Source: Sympetrum striolatum | Lineage: Eukaryota; Arthropoda; Insecta; Odonata; Libellulidae | Length of the DNA: 64,000 bases | Assembly (NCBI GenBank): GCA_947579665.1 | Contig: OX388347.1 | Span: 21,010,562 to 21,074,561 of the forward strand | Direction: 5' to 3' | Part shown: positions 36,601-48,325 of the stretch, in pieces | Numbering within the stretch: the first letter of the stretch is position 1 | How the letters are laid out: each line of letters opens with the position of its first letter | Made by a program: the position numbers and the translations under genes | The notes under the pieces: generated by a model | Told to the model about the DNA's origin: nothing | The model's input: only the letters and a program-made list of their open reading frames with translations | Database searches by the model: none

Positions 36601-38055
36601 TCTAATTATCTTTCAATGACATCCTATTGCATGAACCCACCGAATAAGCCGTTGGACCTCTTTATGTGATTCCGATCTAGAATACTGTTTTGGTTAATAA
36701 TTCAATCGAATCAGATTTAACAGACCGTCAGGACTTTTTTTGTTACTTATTGGGGTATTCTCTGTGTTAGAGTGAACTTGTTGAATTGCTAAAATGGATT
36801 CCTGGCATTAAATTGTATCAAGACTAGATTCCCATCAAAAAGCGGATCAACAAAAGTTTTTTACAACATCAACGGTACCTGAAGAAAGTTCATAATCTGC
36901 TAACTAAAGATGGTATCGGTACTGAATGAAGAGGTTTTCTAGTGCATTAAATCTCAAGCAAGATCCGGTTTTCTCTTTCAACCTTGGTATAAGAAGAGAT
37001 ATTCATCATGCCCGCTTGTTTTATCTTAATTTAGCATGAAATGTTTCGCGTCGTCATTAGCTTTATCTTGGGATAGGTTCGTATGTTTTATGGAAGAAAT
37101 CGAGGAGTATGAGCATGGATTAAAGGGATATGGATTCTATTGAAGATGTAAGCAGTGAAGTTATAAATTACGATACAGGATTAAAAATAAATTACACAAG
37201 ATTACTCTTACAAGGAAAAGCCGATTACTTCTTTCTGTGAAATTTGTTTGAAAAAATAAATCGTAGCCGAAGGTGTATTTTAACATATGGCTCCGTATCC
37301 ATGCAAATAGAAATCAATCTGATTCAATTTATTTTAGGAGATTCCAATAATTGCTGTGATTGAGGAGCTTAACTTCATATCTTTCAGCTCATTACTGAGA
37401 AATCATTGATACGAAAAAATCACTCGCGCATTCCGTGTGGGAACACGAAGCTCCTAATTTTAATTAGGAACTACGTATCTGCTGACCCTTTGTACATAAC
37501 CATTTATCGAGTTTAATGCGTTCATATTTCCTTATGCATTAATTAGTGAGTCTATATGAATGGAAAAAGAAGCTGGAGAAGTTTTGCCCACTGCAAGAGC
37601 TCTGCAACCCAAACAGAGATTGGGACAGTGTTAATCTCTCATGAACCCCTCCATTTCAGAAATGATATACACCGTGGTGGATGTACGTTCTAAGAGATGA
37701 AGTTAATTTAAATATCAGTCATTTTTATCGTCCTTTAGCTTTTCCTTCTATACAAAATATAGGGAGGGAATGGTTCCTTTCTTAGTCACTAGCTACTCCG
37801 GTAGTAGTCCTCGCTTTAGGAAGGTATTGCTACCCCGTGCTCCTAAGAACGATTCTATGGGATTGGGAGATCTATATAACGTTAGACCTACCTAGCATGA
37901 CATTTTGCTCACTTTGCTCTGCAAAAATATTTTTATGTTACTTATATGAAAGAAAATCTCAAGTGTCATATTTTTGTAAAATATTTCATAAAGTTCAATA
38001 TGTATAAAATGCTTTCTCCTATTTCCGTATTACCGAATATATAAGTAGTTCAAAT

Positions 38056-38112
38056 TATTATGGGTTAGATGGAAGAGGAGACTTTTAGTCTCAATCTCGC
38101 CCGAATAAAGCC

Positions 38113-38145
<33 letters not shown>
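38056..38145 (+). mobile_element. Retroposon 3' tail fragment with long (TTA)n
   Basis: ATGGGTTAGATGGAAGAGGA, then TCTCAATCTCGCCCGAATAA, then an ATT/TTA run of about eleven repeats. It is the same family as 52160-52239 and, inverted, 21691-21770. TTCAAAT at 38049-38055 and 38146-38152 may be a short target duplication. The repeat run would be a polymorphic microsatellite. Confidence 0.68.
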
Positions 38146-38149
<4 letters not shown>

Positions 38150-38989
38150 AATGTATACGATGCACCTCCATTTTGAGACCCAACAATTGGAAAAACAATT
38201 TTGTTTCATAAAGTTGTTGAACTCAGCTTCATTCATCATAGAATCCATACAAATCTTCATCATTGTCCACGCTTTATGGGAAAACGTAATATAATGTAAC
38301 TAGCGCTAAACAAGGATTGCAAATAAACAAACGAATAAACAATTATCAACGACCAACGCAGCAGTTCATAAAATCTCTAAACTATGAGTACGAAATCAAC
38401 AAGCGTAAAAAATCGAAAAATGCAAGCAACTTAATCTACCACCATTGTTTAAGACGCTCTTTTTAGCCACCTAATTTTCTGAAACAAAGTACGTCTTATT
38501 CATTGGGAAATAAGGTAATTGCAATTATCTTAGAGTTTGCTTATTTCATGTTTATTTTTCTAAATATTTTACCATAGTTCGTATTTTCTTTTGGCGTTCT
38601 CTTTATGGAAAATTATTTTCATTCACATTTCATGGATTATAGTAATGAATTGAGGCTGCAAATGTTTTTTGATACAAAATCGTTATGCCCAAATGATAGA
38701 TTTTTTAATTTCCCATCTTATTTCTCAATCCCAAGATTAAAATATTCCTCAAGGATTCCAATATTAGGACAGATTCTCACTAAATGAAAAACTTTATTTT
38801 CTTTTCTCCTCGATTTTGAACAAAAGCTATGTACAAATTAACTTTTTTGGTTGTTTGACCTTCCGTACACATAATCCTTCTGTGAACTTCACAGAAGTAA
38901 TATTATTATAATCATTCGAGCAACGCTTGGAAGGAAGCGGTGAAATAATTTCCCCAAAACCATTTTCATCCTTAGAAACGTATTGCGCT

Positions 38990-39146
38990 TGACATTGAAC
39001 CGAACAGAGGCACTAAAGTGAACCTTTTAAAGCAGCCAATCCGCAGTTGGCGCAAACGTGAATGACCTCGACGGTATTCGAACTCACGACCTCAAAAGTG
39101 AGAGAAAGCATCTCCGAAACTCGTCAACCGACCGATCGTAACGGCA
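38990..39146 (-). mobile_element. Possible second tRNA-derived SINE type
   Basis: On the minus strand, CGATCGGTCGGTTGACGAG (39138-39120) resembles an A-box region. GAGGTCGTGAGTTCGAATAC follows, containing a near-consensus B box (GTTCGAATACC, 39083-39073). Downstream on the minus strand is a tRNA-unrelated body (GCGCCAACTGCGGATTGGC...). No second copy, tail or target duplication is seen in this window, so ends and class are uncertain. A decayed tRNA is the alternative. Confidence 0.45.
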
Positions 39147-39654
39147 GTTTCGCATTCGGTTTAGAGGTAAGATAATCGTCTTTATTAGGACAAGACTCCT
39201 TCCAACTCGATCCATAAATTAATCCACTCGCGGGCAAGATGTTTTCTCTTTTCGACATCAGCGCCATCTTTTCCCCCAAACATAAAGCTTACGTTTAATC
39301 TTGTATCTACTCGGTCAACTGGAAATCACGATTCACCTCCTCCAAGTCCAAATGTTTATGCTTTAAATGTCGAAGTACGTGGCAGTATTTTCTCTTAATT
39401 ACTTCTTGTATTTTTACTTTCTCCTTATACGTAGTACATATAGAGAAATTATTGTATTCGCAAAAAAATTCGACCTCCAGATTTCAACGGAAATAGATGT
39501 TTTGGGGTCCATAGAGCTCGTTTTCGCTATTTTACCGAATATGTCTGTCTGTGGTAAAAATGTTTGTGGGCGCTCTATCTTAAAAAATAATTATCCGATC
39601 ATTTCCAAAATTCATATTTAGTATTTTCCTGACAATGCCAAGAGTTGATTAGTT

Positions 39655-40022
39655 TTTGATGAATATCGCTTAACTGGAAGTTCCGGTTCAACCGGAACAA
39701 AATTTTGTTTCTTAAATATCTCTGTCAGAATGCAATGTAGGTATATACAATTACGTACAAAAGTTATAGATAATGTACTTTATTACAACTTTTGTTTGAA
39801 ACACTTTTTCGTAACATTGATAGTTTAGGAGTTATTCTTGAATAATGGTTAACCGGAAGTTGTTTTTTATCCAGAAATGGAAGTATTTCATACATATCTC
39901 TGTCAGAATGCAATGTAGGTATATAAAATTACATATAAAAGTTATAGATAATGTACATTACTACAACTTTTGTTTGAAACATTTTTCTGTAACGCTCATT
40001 GTTTTGGAGTTATTTATATATT
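39655..40022 (+). repeat. Tandem pair of about 178-bp units with a palindromic core
   Basis: Two units (about 39655-39836 and 39837-40022) share TCTCTGTCAGAATGCAATGT (39719 and 39897), AAAAGTTATAGATAATGTAC, TACAACTTTTGTTTGAAACA, and AAC.GGAAGTT near their starts. Within each unit ACAAAAGTTATA...TACAACTTTTGT (second unit: ATAAAAGTTATA...) forms an imperfect inverted repeat. The units are clearly diverged. The element class is unknown. Confidence 0.7.
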
Positions 40023-40230
40023 ACCGTCATAGGCTTCTGTTTTCAATAAATACGGAGTAAGTCATGTGTTGGCCACATGGGATTTTTTTCTTTAAAAACT
40101 ACTTTCTCTGATTAAAATCATTATTTTGCATCTTCTATGCGAGCTATGTATTTATTTATGAAAATATATGGAGTTACAGTTTCTTAACCCGCTACGCTAC
40201 GATTTACCCACCTAAAGCTGTTAAAACTGT

Positions 40231-40505
40231 CAAGAAAGTAAAACTCAAGAGTCCACTAAAAGAATTTTCAATAAGAATAACCCAGGTTTCGTTACCGTAA
40301 TATCGTGAAATACATTGAAAAACTAATTATCATCTGGTGAAATACTTCTAAAAACTACAGTTTTTCTATGTATTTTACCTGATGATGTTACATGGAAACG
40401 AAACTTAGGTTGTTCTTATTTAAAAGATTTGTTTTGAGTGTTCTACTAATAGAGTTTTATTTTCTTTGATTATGAAGGAGTTCCACCGAGTAGCACCTCA
40501 ATCCT
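40231..40505 (+). mobile_element. Hairpin-headed element, longest copy, with hammerhead-like core
   Basis: An imperfect inverted repeat has its left arm from CAAGAAAGTAAAACTC (40231) through AATAAGAATAACCCAGGTTT, and its right arm from CGAAACTTAGGTTGTTCTTA out to AGAGTTTTATTTTCTTTG (40469). The tail TTATGAAGGAGTTCCACCGAGTA follows. CTGATGA at 40379-40385, GAAAC at 40400-40404 and GTT at 40409-40411 lie in hammerhead order, but the flanking stems pair poorly. No coding capacity. The GATTTTAT end of the tail is not clear in this copy. Confidence 0.58.
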
Positions 40506-42069
40506 TCTTTTTCATTAATACTGTGTTATCACTTAGATGGAGAAATATGACATTTATTATTTTTTCAATAAAAATGAGGCCTTCTATTCAATCTCAGGAA
40601 AAAATTTTTAGGATGGTAATTACATAAATCTCCCCGATCTAAAGCATTCATGTCTTTAAGTTGTTTTTTCTTTATTTATTTATCCTTTCTTTCCTATCGT
40701 TCTTCCCAGTTCATTCATTAAAGCCTCAAGTTTTTAAAATTCTGCAGCGAATATTTGAGAAGCATGGAATTGTACTTTTTCTCTTTTACTCTGGTTCGGA
40801 TGAAGGATATAGAAAGGAGGTTGCTTTCGAAAATCTTGCAATAAATTGAAGCCCGCCGATGGAGAGGATATGGGAAAGAAGGTTACATGGAAGTGGTTAT
40901 GAAAGATAATAGCTGAAAGTAGATCGGAAATATTTTAAGGCACATGAAATGTGAGATGTTAAATCCAATGGAGTTGAGAAAAAATGGCTCATGGTTGTTT
41001 TCAGTGATTCAGATTTGATTACACAGAAATGAACAGGAAATCTGAGAACGATCACTGTAAGCATTTTAGCGAAAGAATTAGCTCAAAATAGTAATGCGAG
41101 GGAAGAAAATTAGAGGTGGGTCAATTTATTTTAAAACAGGATGTAAAATTGCCGGAAGAAATGAGCAAGATAAAATTCATATTCATAAGATAATTTGCAA
41201 GTAAATTAACCCAGTATAATACTAACAGAGTAAACCTGTGGAAAAGGACCACTGTAAGTTTTCTTTTATACATTCAGAATGTATTTTTTAATTCTCCAAT
41301 ATAATGGTTTTGATGAGAGAGTGAATTAAGTCATTCTTTCACAAGGAAACGTTTTTTCGTTAGATCAGGTAAAGTTGAGTTCAAAGAGAATGAGATTAAA
41401 TTAAACAAGATAGTGAGAAACGGTGGCAAGTAAGATATCCTAGATCTCCAAAAATTACAACAAGATTTTGGTTGAAATGATAGGTTTACTCTGAATGATT
41501 AAACCTTGAACTGCATAATTCTTTGACTGTATGAATATATAAAGCCTCTGTTCAGGAAACAAGAGAAAAACTACCATCCATTTAATATAATGTACACATA
41601 CTTGTTTATACCTCCCTTAATTGATTATGAAGAATGGAGAGGACAAATAAAATAAGATGAGATAATAGTAGTTTAAATTAATTAAGATAAATTGACCTCG
41701 AGATTTGACTAGAGCGGGGGTCATCATTGTAAAAGAGAAAGTTATTTCTAAGTTGTTGAGTTTTTTTTCCAACGGCACTCATTGTGGCCACGATAAGATC
41801 CTAAATATTTCGAAAATTAAGAGGATACTTAAGTTATTTATCCTCTAAATGATGTAATTGACATTTATGGGTGTTATAAAGGAAATAGCCACTTAACTTA
41901 GAGGCCATAACCTCAGAAAAGTGCTCTGGAATGTCAGTCATCCTAAATCAAGAAAAGAGAAATTCGATGTAAGAACATAAGAAATTACAAGTAAGTTATT
42001 ATTCGAGTCTCATATTACGACCCTCTAATGATCGAGGATGCGATTCTATTTCGGACACACTTTATTCGT

Positions 42070-42324
42070 TCACAATGTAAAGGATACGAATTCAATCTGA
42101 AAGAATCGTAGAGCGTGGTGCTGATTGACAACCTCTTCGCTGTCCTTGATCAGATCATTAGCGCCTTCCCACGCGAATTGCAGCGCTTTGCGAATGTGAC
42201 GAACACTCTCTGAAAGTGGTCGCCTCTCGAGAAATAAAATGCGAAATTCACAACGACCGTATTTCATCTTCCAATCCAGAAAGTACATATTTTTGCACAA
42301 TACGATTTCTTTGGATATGGACAT
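42070..42324 (-). other. Unassigned 84-codon open frame followed by AATAAA
   Basis: The minus-strand frame has a plausible charged, helical composition (for example LERRPLSESVRHIRKALQF and NDLIKDSEEVVNQHH). Its stop is followed within about 10 bp by AATAAA on the same strand. I recognise no family and see no clear splice site. It could be a fragment of a retroposed or transposon gene, or chance. It lies inside the intron, antisense to the host gene, just upstream of a recent tandem duplication. Confidence 0.2.
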
Positions 42325-42350
42325 TAATTAATAGATGAGAACAAGCTAAT

Positions 42351-42680
42351 CGTTTATAATTAAACAATTGTTATTACAGTTTCGATACTCATCGTTATAC
42401 GTAAGAGTAATGAGTTAGCAACTACATTACAATGGTTTGCACTCCAAAATAGTTCTTCGTATATTATTATGGTGCATTGTTCGCAGTTTGTCACCACAGA
42501 CAGATAACGGTCGTGCGTTTATAATTAAACAATTGTTATTACAGTTTCGATACTCATCGTTATACGTAAGAGTAATGAGTTAGCAACTACATTACAATGG
42601 TTTGCACTCCAAAATAGTTCTTCGTATATTATTATGGTGCATTGTTCGCAGTTTGTTACCACAGACAGATGACGGTCGTG
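42351..42680 (+). repeat. Recent tandem duplication, two 165-bp units, two differences
   Basis: Unit 1 is 42351-42515 and unit 2 is 42516-42680. Both start CGTTTATAATTAAACAATTG and end ACGGTCGTG. They differ only at GTCACC/GTTACC and AGATAACG/AGATGACG, so identity is 163/165. There are no inverted termini, which suggests a simple segmental tandem duplication. No gene inside. Confidence 0.95.
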
Positions 42681-45600
42681 CGTGCGTATCTCGTAATATT
42701 AGCAATTTTCGTAAATGCAGGTCTTACTTCTATGTTTTTACGTAATTGGAGATAGGTAATCACACTTCCTTCATTAGTCACCAGTAATTAAGAGTAACTA
42801 AATTATTACTTTTCCTTTGGGAAAACGTAATTGAGAAACTGTGCCGTAACTAATAAAATTGTAATGTAATGAAATTTTTATGCTATCAGAAGCTCATCGT
42901 AGTTCTGAGGGTTCAGCAATGAATAATCGGAAAGATATTTTGTATTCGTGTTGTACCATGAAAGTATACGTTGTTTGGCCGTATTGTAGCGTGTGAGGTA
43001 TTCTATTTGAGGAGTCGGTCAGTCAAATTTGATATACATTCCTTCGTTATGTCACTAATTTATATAACACCCTAACAAGTATCTAGTTTTCTTGAAGGAT
43101 TCGATTTATTTTGTTTACTTAACTTCGGCATTAAATGAATATGTATTTATTTTTCCATATTAACAGCAAAGAGCCGATTAAATATTCATATTTTACCTCA
43201 TAAGTTATCAACATGTTGTTTCGTACACTATCTTAGACTCTTACTTAAATTAAACAGGTTTTCTTAGCAATCCAAGTGGCGATAGTCGTAAAATATAAGA
43301 CTTCAAGGTGCGCCATCCATCTCCGTCAGATGTTTATATCGTTCCGAGAAACGTGAATTCTCGTTACGAATAACAGTGACGTAGAGGAGATTTTACGATC
43401 GCATGTCCGCTGTGAGGATCGATGGGGTGAGGGGGTGCAGAGAGGGAGTGACCCAATTCTGGGGGAACGCCCATCTCTCATCTCATTCATCTTCCTGACA
43501 ACGTCTCTCCCTATTCGTTGCTTTCTCCCGTTTTTGTGGGCCGCCGAAATGTGAAACCGCAAGGCGGGGGAAGCCCTCAAAGAGACCCATAACAACCTCG
43601 CCATTGGAATTCCGCCTAATTTCATCTCCGCGATGAGCTTTTCGGGATTCCTTTCGTTGTTATTTATAAACGACGCTCAACTGTTATTGTAGCGTCTCGA
43701 ATGAATTGTCGCAGCCGAGTTGTTTCTCCGTTTTTTGCGATGCGCTTTTTATGTTGGCGTTGAGAGTATATTACTGTTCAGCTGTGAGCAGCTTTCTTCC
43801 ATATGGGGCAGGATTATTAGTATTTAATTATTATTAGCATTTAATTCCAAGCGGGCCAGATTTGAAATTGAAGTAATAAGTACCTACGGAAACATGGAGG
43901 CTGAAATTCAACTTCGTAATGTATTCTAAATTATGTAAATAGTATGGGAAGAATATTGATCTGAGGGAAATGTTTCTGCGGTCAGCCAACTGCTGACCTT
44001 CTGTCTAGACGAAATAAAATAAATATTAAAAACAGCAATTCGAAATATACATGAAATATTTATTCAATTAAGTTAAAAATATATTTATAAAATTATTCAC
44101 ACAAAAACATTTCGTTATTGACGTAGTTGGATCTTTTATTTCTTTCGTGAAGGAACTCCGTCCCAAATTTGGGATTTTGTAGAACTGATCTTATAAATAA
44201 TATTAACATTTCGTTTTTTTTGCTGTATATTTAAACTTTATTCTCAGTCGTAGCTCCATAAAATCCATGTATGTAACATTTAAAAATCGCAATAGTTGGA
44301 AATGAATTTTTAACAGTATTTTCTATATCGTACTCTCCAGTTTTTAATGCATCATCGGATGTGATTAATTTAGTCTAAAAAGCATTTATAATCGAGCATT
44401 TAGAGGAGCCACTCTTCATTGTATCGTTTGCATATTAGGATTTTAGTTTTCTTTCCCCTGATTAAGTTAGTTCTTTTAAATCAGATTTTTTCCCTCACAT
44501 ACTTATATGCATATGCTTCGTTAGTGAATGTCTGTTGGTTTATTTCCGGTTCAACTAAAACCGATGTAAATTAAGTGGAATGTATTGGGAGTGAGTTATG
44601 CGCCACTTGAAGACAATGATAAACGCATCTGCTTAGCGGGAGGGTTTTCTCTCGATCGATTCTAGATCTTATCTCGTTGATCGCGAGATGGGCTTCCTCC
44701 CATCGGAACCCCTTCAACCAATTAGGACCGACTGTTTATCTTAATCTCTCCTCTTTAAATCGACTCAAATCCTAGCGAAGGTCTGGCCTTAAACCGAGAA
44801 TCCTTTCTCCTCTAGATAAACCAACCGCGCCCTTCAACATCTTGAGATAGAAAGATTCAGCTCTCTGTTTCTACATTTATATCTCATTGTTTCATAAACT
44901 ACATGTCTACTCATTATAACTTCTTGAAACAGATATGGATTATTACTAAATCATTTAGGAATACTTTTTATAAGCGCCGAAGTGTTAATAAAATGGATGC
45001 ACTCCGTATTGGCTGTGTGAAATTCCATACAAGGAAAGAATGTCTTTAATCGCTACTTGTATAATATTCAGTTTTAAATAATTTTAAATTTTTTTGCCTT
45101 AATAATTATTTTTTTAATCCAATGTTTATAATTCATTTATATATTTATTTTCCGTATGATTTCTGAAACGATACAAAAATTGGATTACAAGATTATTGCC
45201 ATTATTCTGTGCATTTCATCATATGTGTTTATTCTATTTGAATCATCTTTAAATGAATAATCAATCGATGATGATGCGCGATGAAAATTTCCGGGTCGTT
45301 TTTTGCCACATTTGTAATAGGGTTTATTTGGCATTCGATTTATTTGCTTTGCGAAATAGATAGGCATGCAAATGTCTTGTGAAATATTTTTTTTCATTTT
45401 GCGAGAGTCACATTTTATTAATGAATATTGTACGTATAGTATATATACAACATAAATACTGTACTAATCTTGTGAGCGAAGATTGGTATGCATCCTTCAT
45501 GATCAAGTAACTAGAAGAAGGTTCTGAAGAATGAGTAACTTTTTCCTGAAATAGGTGAAACGCACCATTGATTACTAGCTCATTATAGTTTGAACAAATG

Positions 45601-48133
45601 TTATTTTTCTCGGTATAATCAAAATTAAAAAAAAAATCAAATTAATTGATAGCCACCATTTTCCTAAAATTCGCCGGATAAAATTCTCGTGCTTATGATA
45701 ATTTTTCTTTTTCTAAAATTTACATTCCTTTTTTATTGCGGTGATGGAAGTGAAATAATTCGATTACCGTCATTCCTAAGAAACTCCCTTCTCAAATTTA
45801 ACAACGAGCGTGCAGTTCTTACCGCCCTGGTTTTTATGGTTCTCGTGTCGGTTGAGTTTTATAGTCTGTGTTGAATTACCTATGTTAAAGCTGATCCTAA
45901 CTGACATTTGGCTTCGGGGAAAAATGTCGAGGAATGGCGACACCAGTCAAGTATTTCAACTCGAATATAGAACTTTTTGACGAGGTCAATGATATTGTAA
46001 TTTCAGTACTCAGCGAACGCGATCTCCAAGAGACATCGGGAGCGTCTAAGTAATTCCTAAACCATATGGATACCTCTGGGCATTATTTTCGCTGAACCTC
46101 AGGCCATTATCCCGCTGAGAAGCTAATAGGCTAGATTAGGTAGGGATATTGGCGTTAACACATCCCTCCATGAAGAAACAAAAATTTAGAACACGGCTGT
46201 TAAAGAATTAGAGGTTAAAATGAAGACTTTCAACCTCTGACATCCCTCCGTAGGCTGCTAGTGGTTCGTGCAAATAGTGGTAAATTTTATTTATGTGTCT
46301 AATCTCAATTTTATGGAGTAATAATCCATCTTAATGAAATGAGAACCTATAAAGAAACTCAGTTTTCATTTCAAAGAAATAAAAGTGTATTTTTTCGATA
46401 TTAATGATGATCTGAATACACCCTTAACCTTACAATTAACCTTGCTTATATATAGATAGATATGGCAGTGAAAAAAATACCCTCCGCTTTCACTATTTTT
46501 ATGTGAATGTTTCTGAGAATATTCAGTAGTGACTTGTCGCGTTCGTTTCAATTAAGCACTCCGCCGCGAAATCCTTTAATGGGAACTCCTAGTTGCGTAC
46601 CCAAACATTCGTCCAAACTGCCTTCAGCCACGAAATGCCAATGGGGGTCGGTCGTTCATCCCATCGCCGCCGGCAAAACCCTTTCCTCCGGCTATTTGTG
46701 TCGGACGCACTTATTTAGGGACTCCCCGTTTATAATGATGGAACTTTGTGGTTTTCGGCGGTCCGCCTTTCTCAACGACCCACTTTCCGGGGATTTTACT
46801 CATCAGGGTTGCGAATTATTTCTTTGAACCTTTTAAGTAGTTCGATGCTGATTGGATTTGAGTCGTTTTCCCACAACTCTTAACTCTTTCTCGAAACACT
46901 TTCTCTATACGCGAATGATTTTCAGTTTGATTCAATTTAGGATCCAATTTCTTCAGTTCTCGTCGTCTCGGAATTTATTGGAATTCAAAGAGCCGCATGG
47001 GAACGATTCGGACTGTAAACGTTACTAGGGTAAACTTCCCAGATGTCAGCTCTCAATTTCTATATTCCGTTTTGTTTTCGATCTCCTTGCATTATTTCCG
47101 CTTAATATATCGTCACATTTGAGACACTTCTTCCCGCTAATTTTTGAGCGGGTATAGTATATGAGGATTTCGAAACAGCGGACAGCATGTTTTATTTCCA
47201 ATATTTTTGTATTTATGGAACTGCTAGGAATCCATCGATTTATATTTCGGTGTTTCTTTACCCATAATTCCCTTAGATAATGACATGCAATTTTAGGGTT
47301 TATATTAGATCAACAAGTATTATTTGATGAATTTCATGATGGTATTTCATTTAAGATTGATTACACTAAAATTAGCAAAATTACTGTTTATCCAAAGCCG
47401 AACTCGCTGCCCACATGGTTATCCGTGAGCCATATGCAAAATTAATGTGTCGCTGATATCTGATTTTAAGGGTTATTAATCTCTTTGAGTTATTAATTTG
47501 GCAAATTAATGATGGCACGATAATTTTCTTGGCTTAAGTTTATTTTATTTTTCATTTTATTTGAAGGATTTGTAACGGAACAATGCTCGAGTTCATTTTT
47601 AATAGGTTTACTAAAATTCGTGATTTTTAAAATTTATTTACCAAATTATCACATTTATGCCTTCTTTTAAGACATGGATCCCAAACCTTTGCTTAAAAAA
47701 TTATTACCTTTCAGCAGAAATCCTCCCTTCTTGGGTTCGAGTTCTTTATGGGCTGCTGTCGACATACTTAAACACCTTTTCTGGCAATCCATTCTTTGTG
47801 TGCTTCATTTCAATCTCTATCAATTAACATTCATTTACCCATCTCGATTTATCAATCCAATGACCTATATGGAAGACCTATAATAAGTCGGGTGAAATTT
47901 GGGAGTTTTTAAAGAACCCCGAGAAAGTTTCAGAATTGGGGTAACATATTATCACGACAGGATAAAAAATAGCAATTTTCGTTACTTGTTACTTAGAGGA
48001 GTTTCATCCTTACGAAATTTAGAATTCCTTTACTATTGGGCCTTCAAATAAGGTGTGTTGTAAACTCTCGATAGGGTATGCTTGATTAACATTCCGCCTT
48101 CTAGGAGAATGCATCTCGATTTAAAGAAAAAAT

Positions 48134-48325
48134 AGTTTATTGTAACAACAGAATTATACAGTAATAATCAGAAACTTGTCCAATTCCGCACTATTATGTA
48201 TAAAATAGGATATATTGAGTAAATAGAATACTAGTGTGGAATTGTACAAGTTTATGGATATTATTGTGTTTTGATACAATAATTTGTTTCGTGTGATGGA
48301 ATTTCACCACGTATCATTGAAGCAG
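48134..48325 (+). mobile_element. Hairpin-headed element, diverged copy
   Basis: Core arms AAACTTGTCCAATTCCGCAC(T) (48172-48192) and its inverted partner 48233-48253 differ at two of 21 positions. Outer arms pair weakly (GTTTATTGTAACAACAGA... against ...GTTTTGATACAATAATTTG). The apex core is ATTCCGCACT...AGTGTGGAAT. The tail TGATGGAATTTCACCACGTA follows at 48295-48314. The left arm contains GAAACTTGTC, like the 3' part of a hammerhead core, but no CTGATGA partner remains. Confidence 0.55.
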
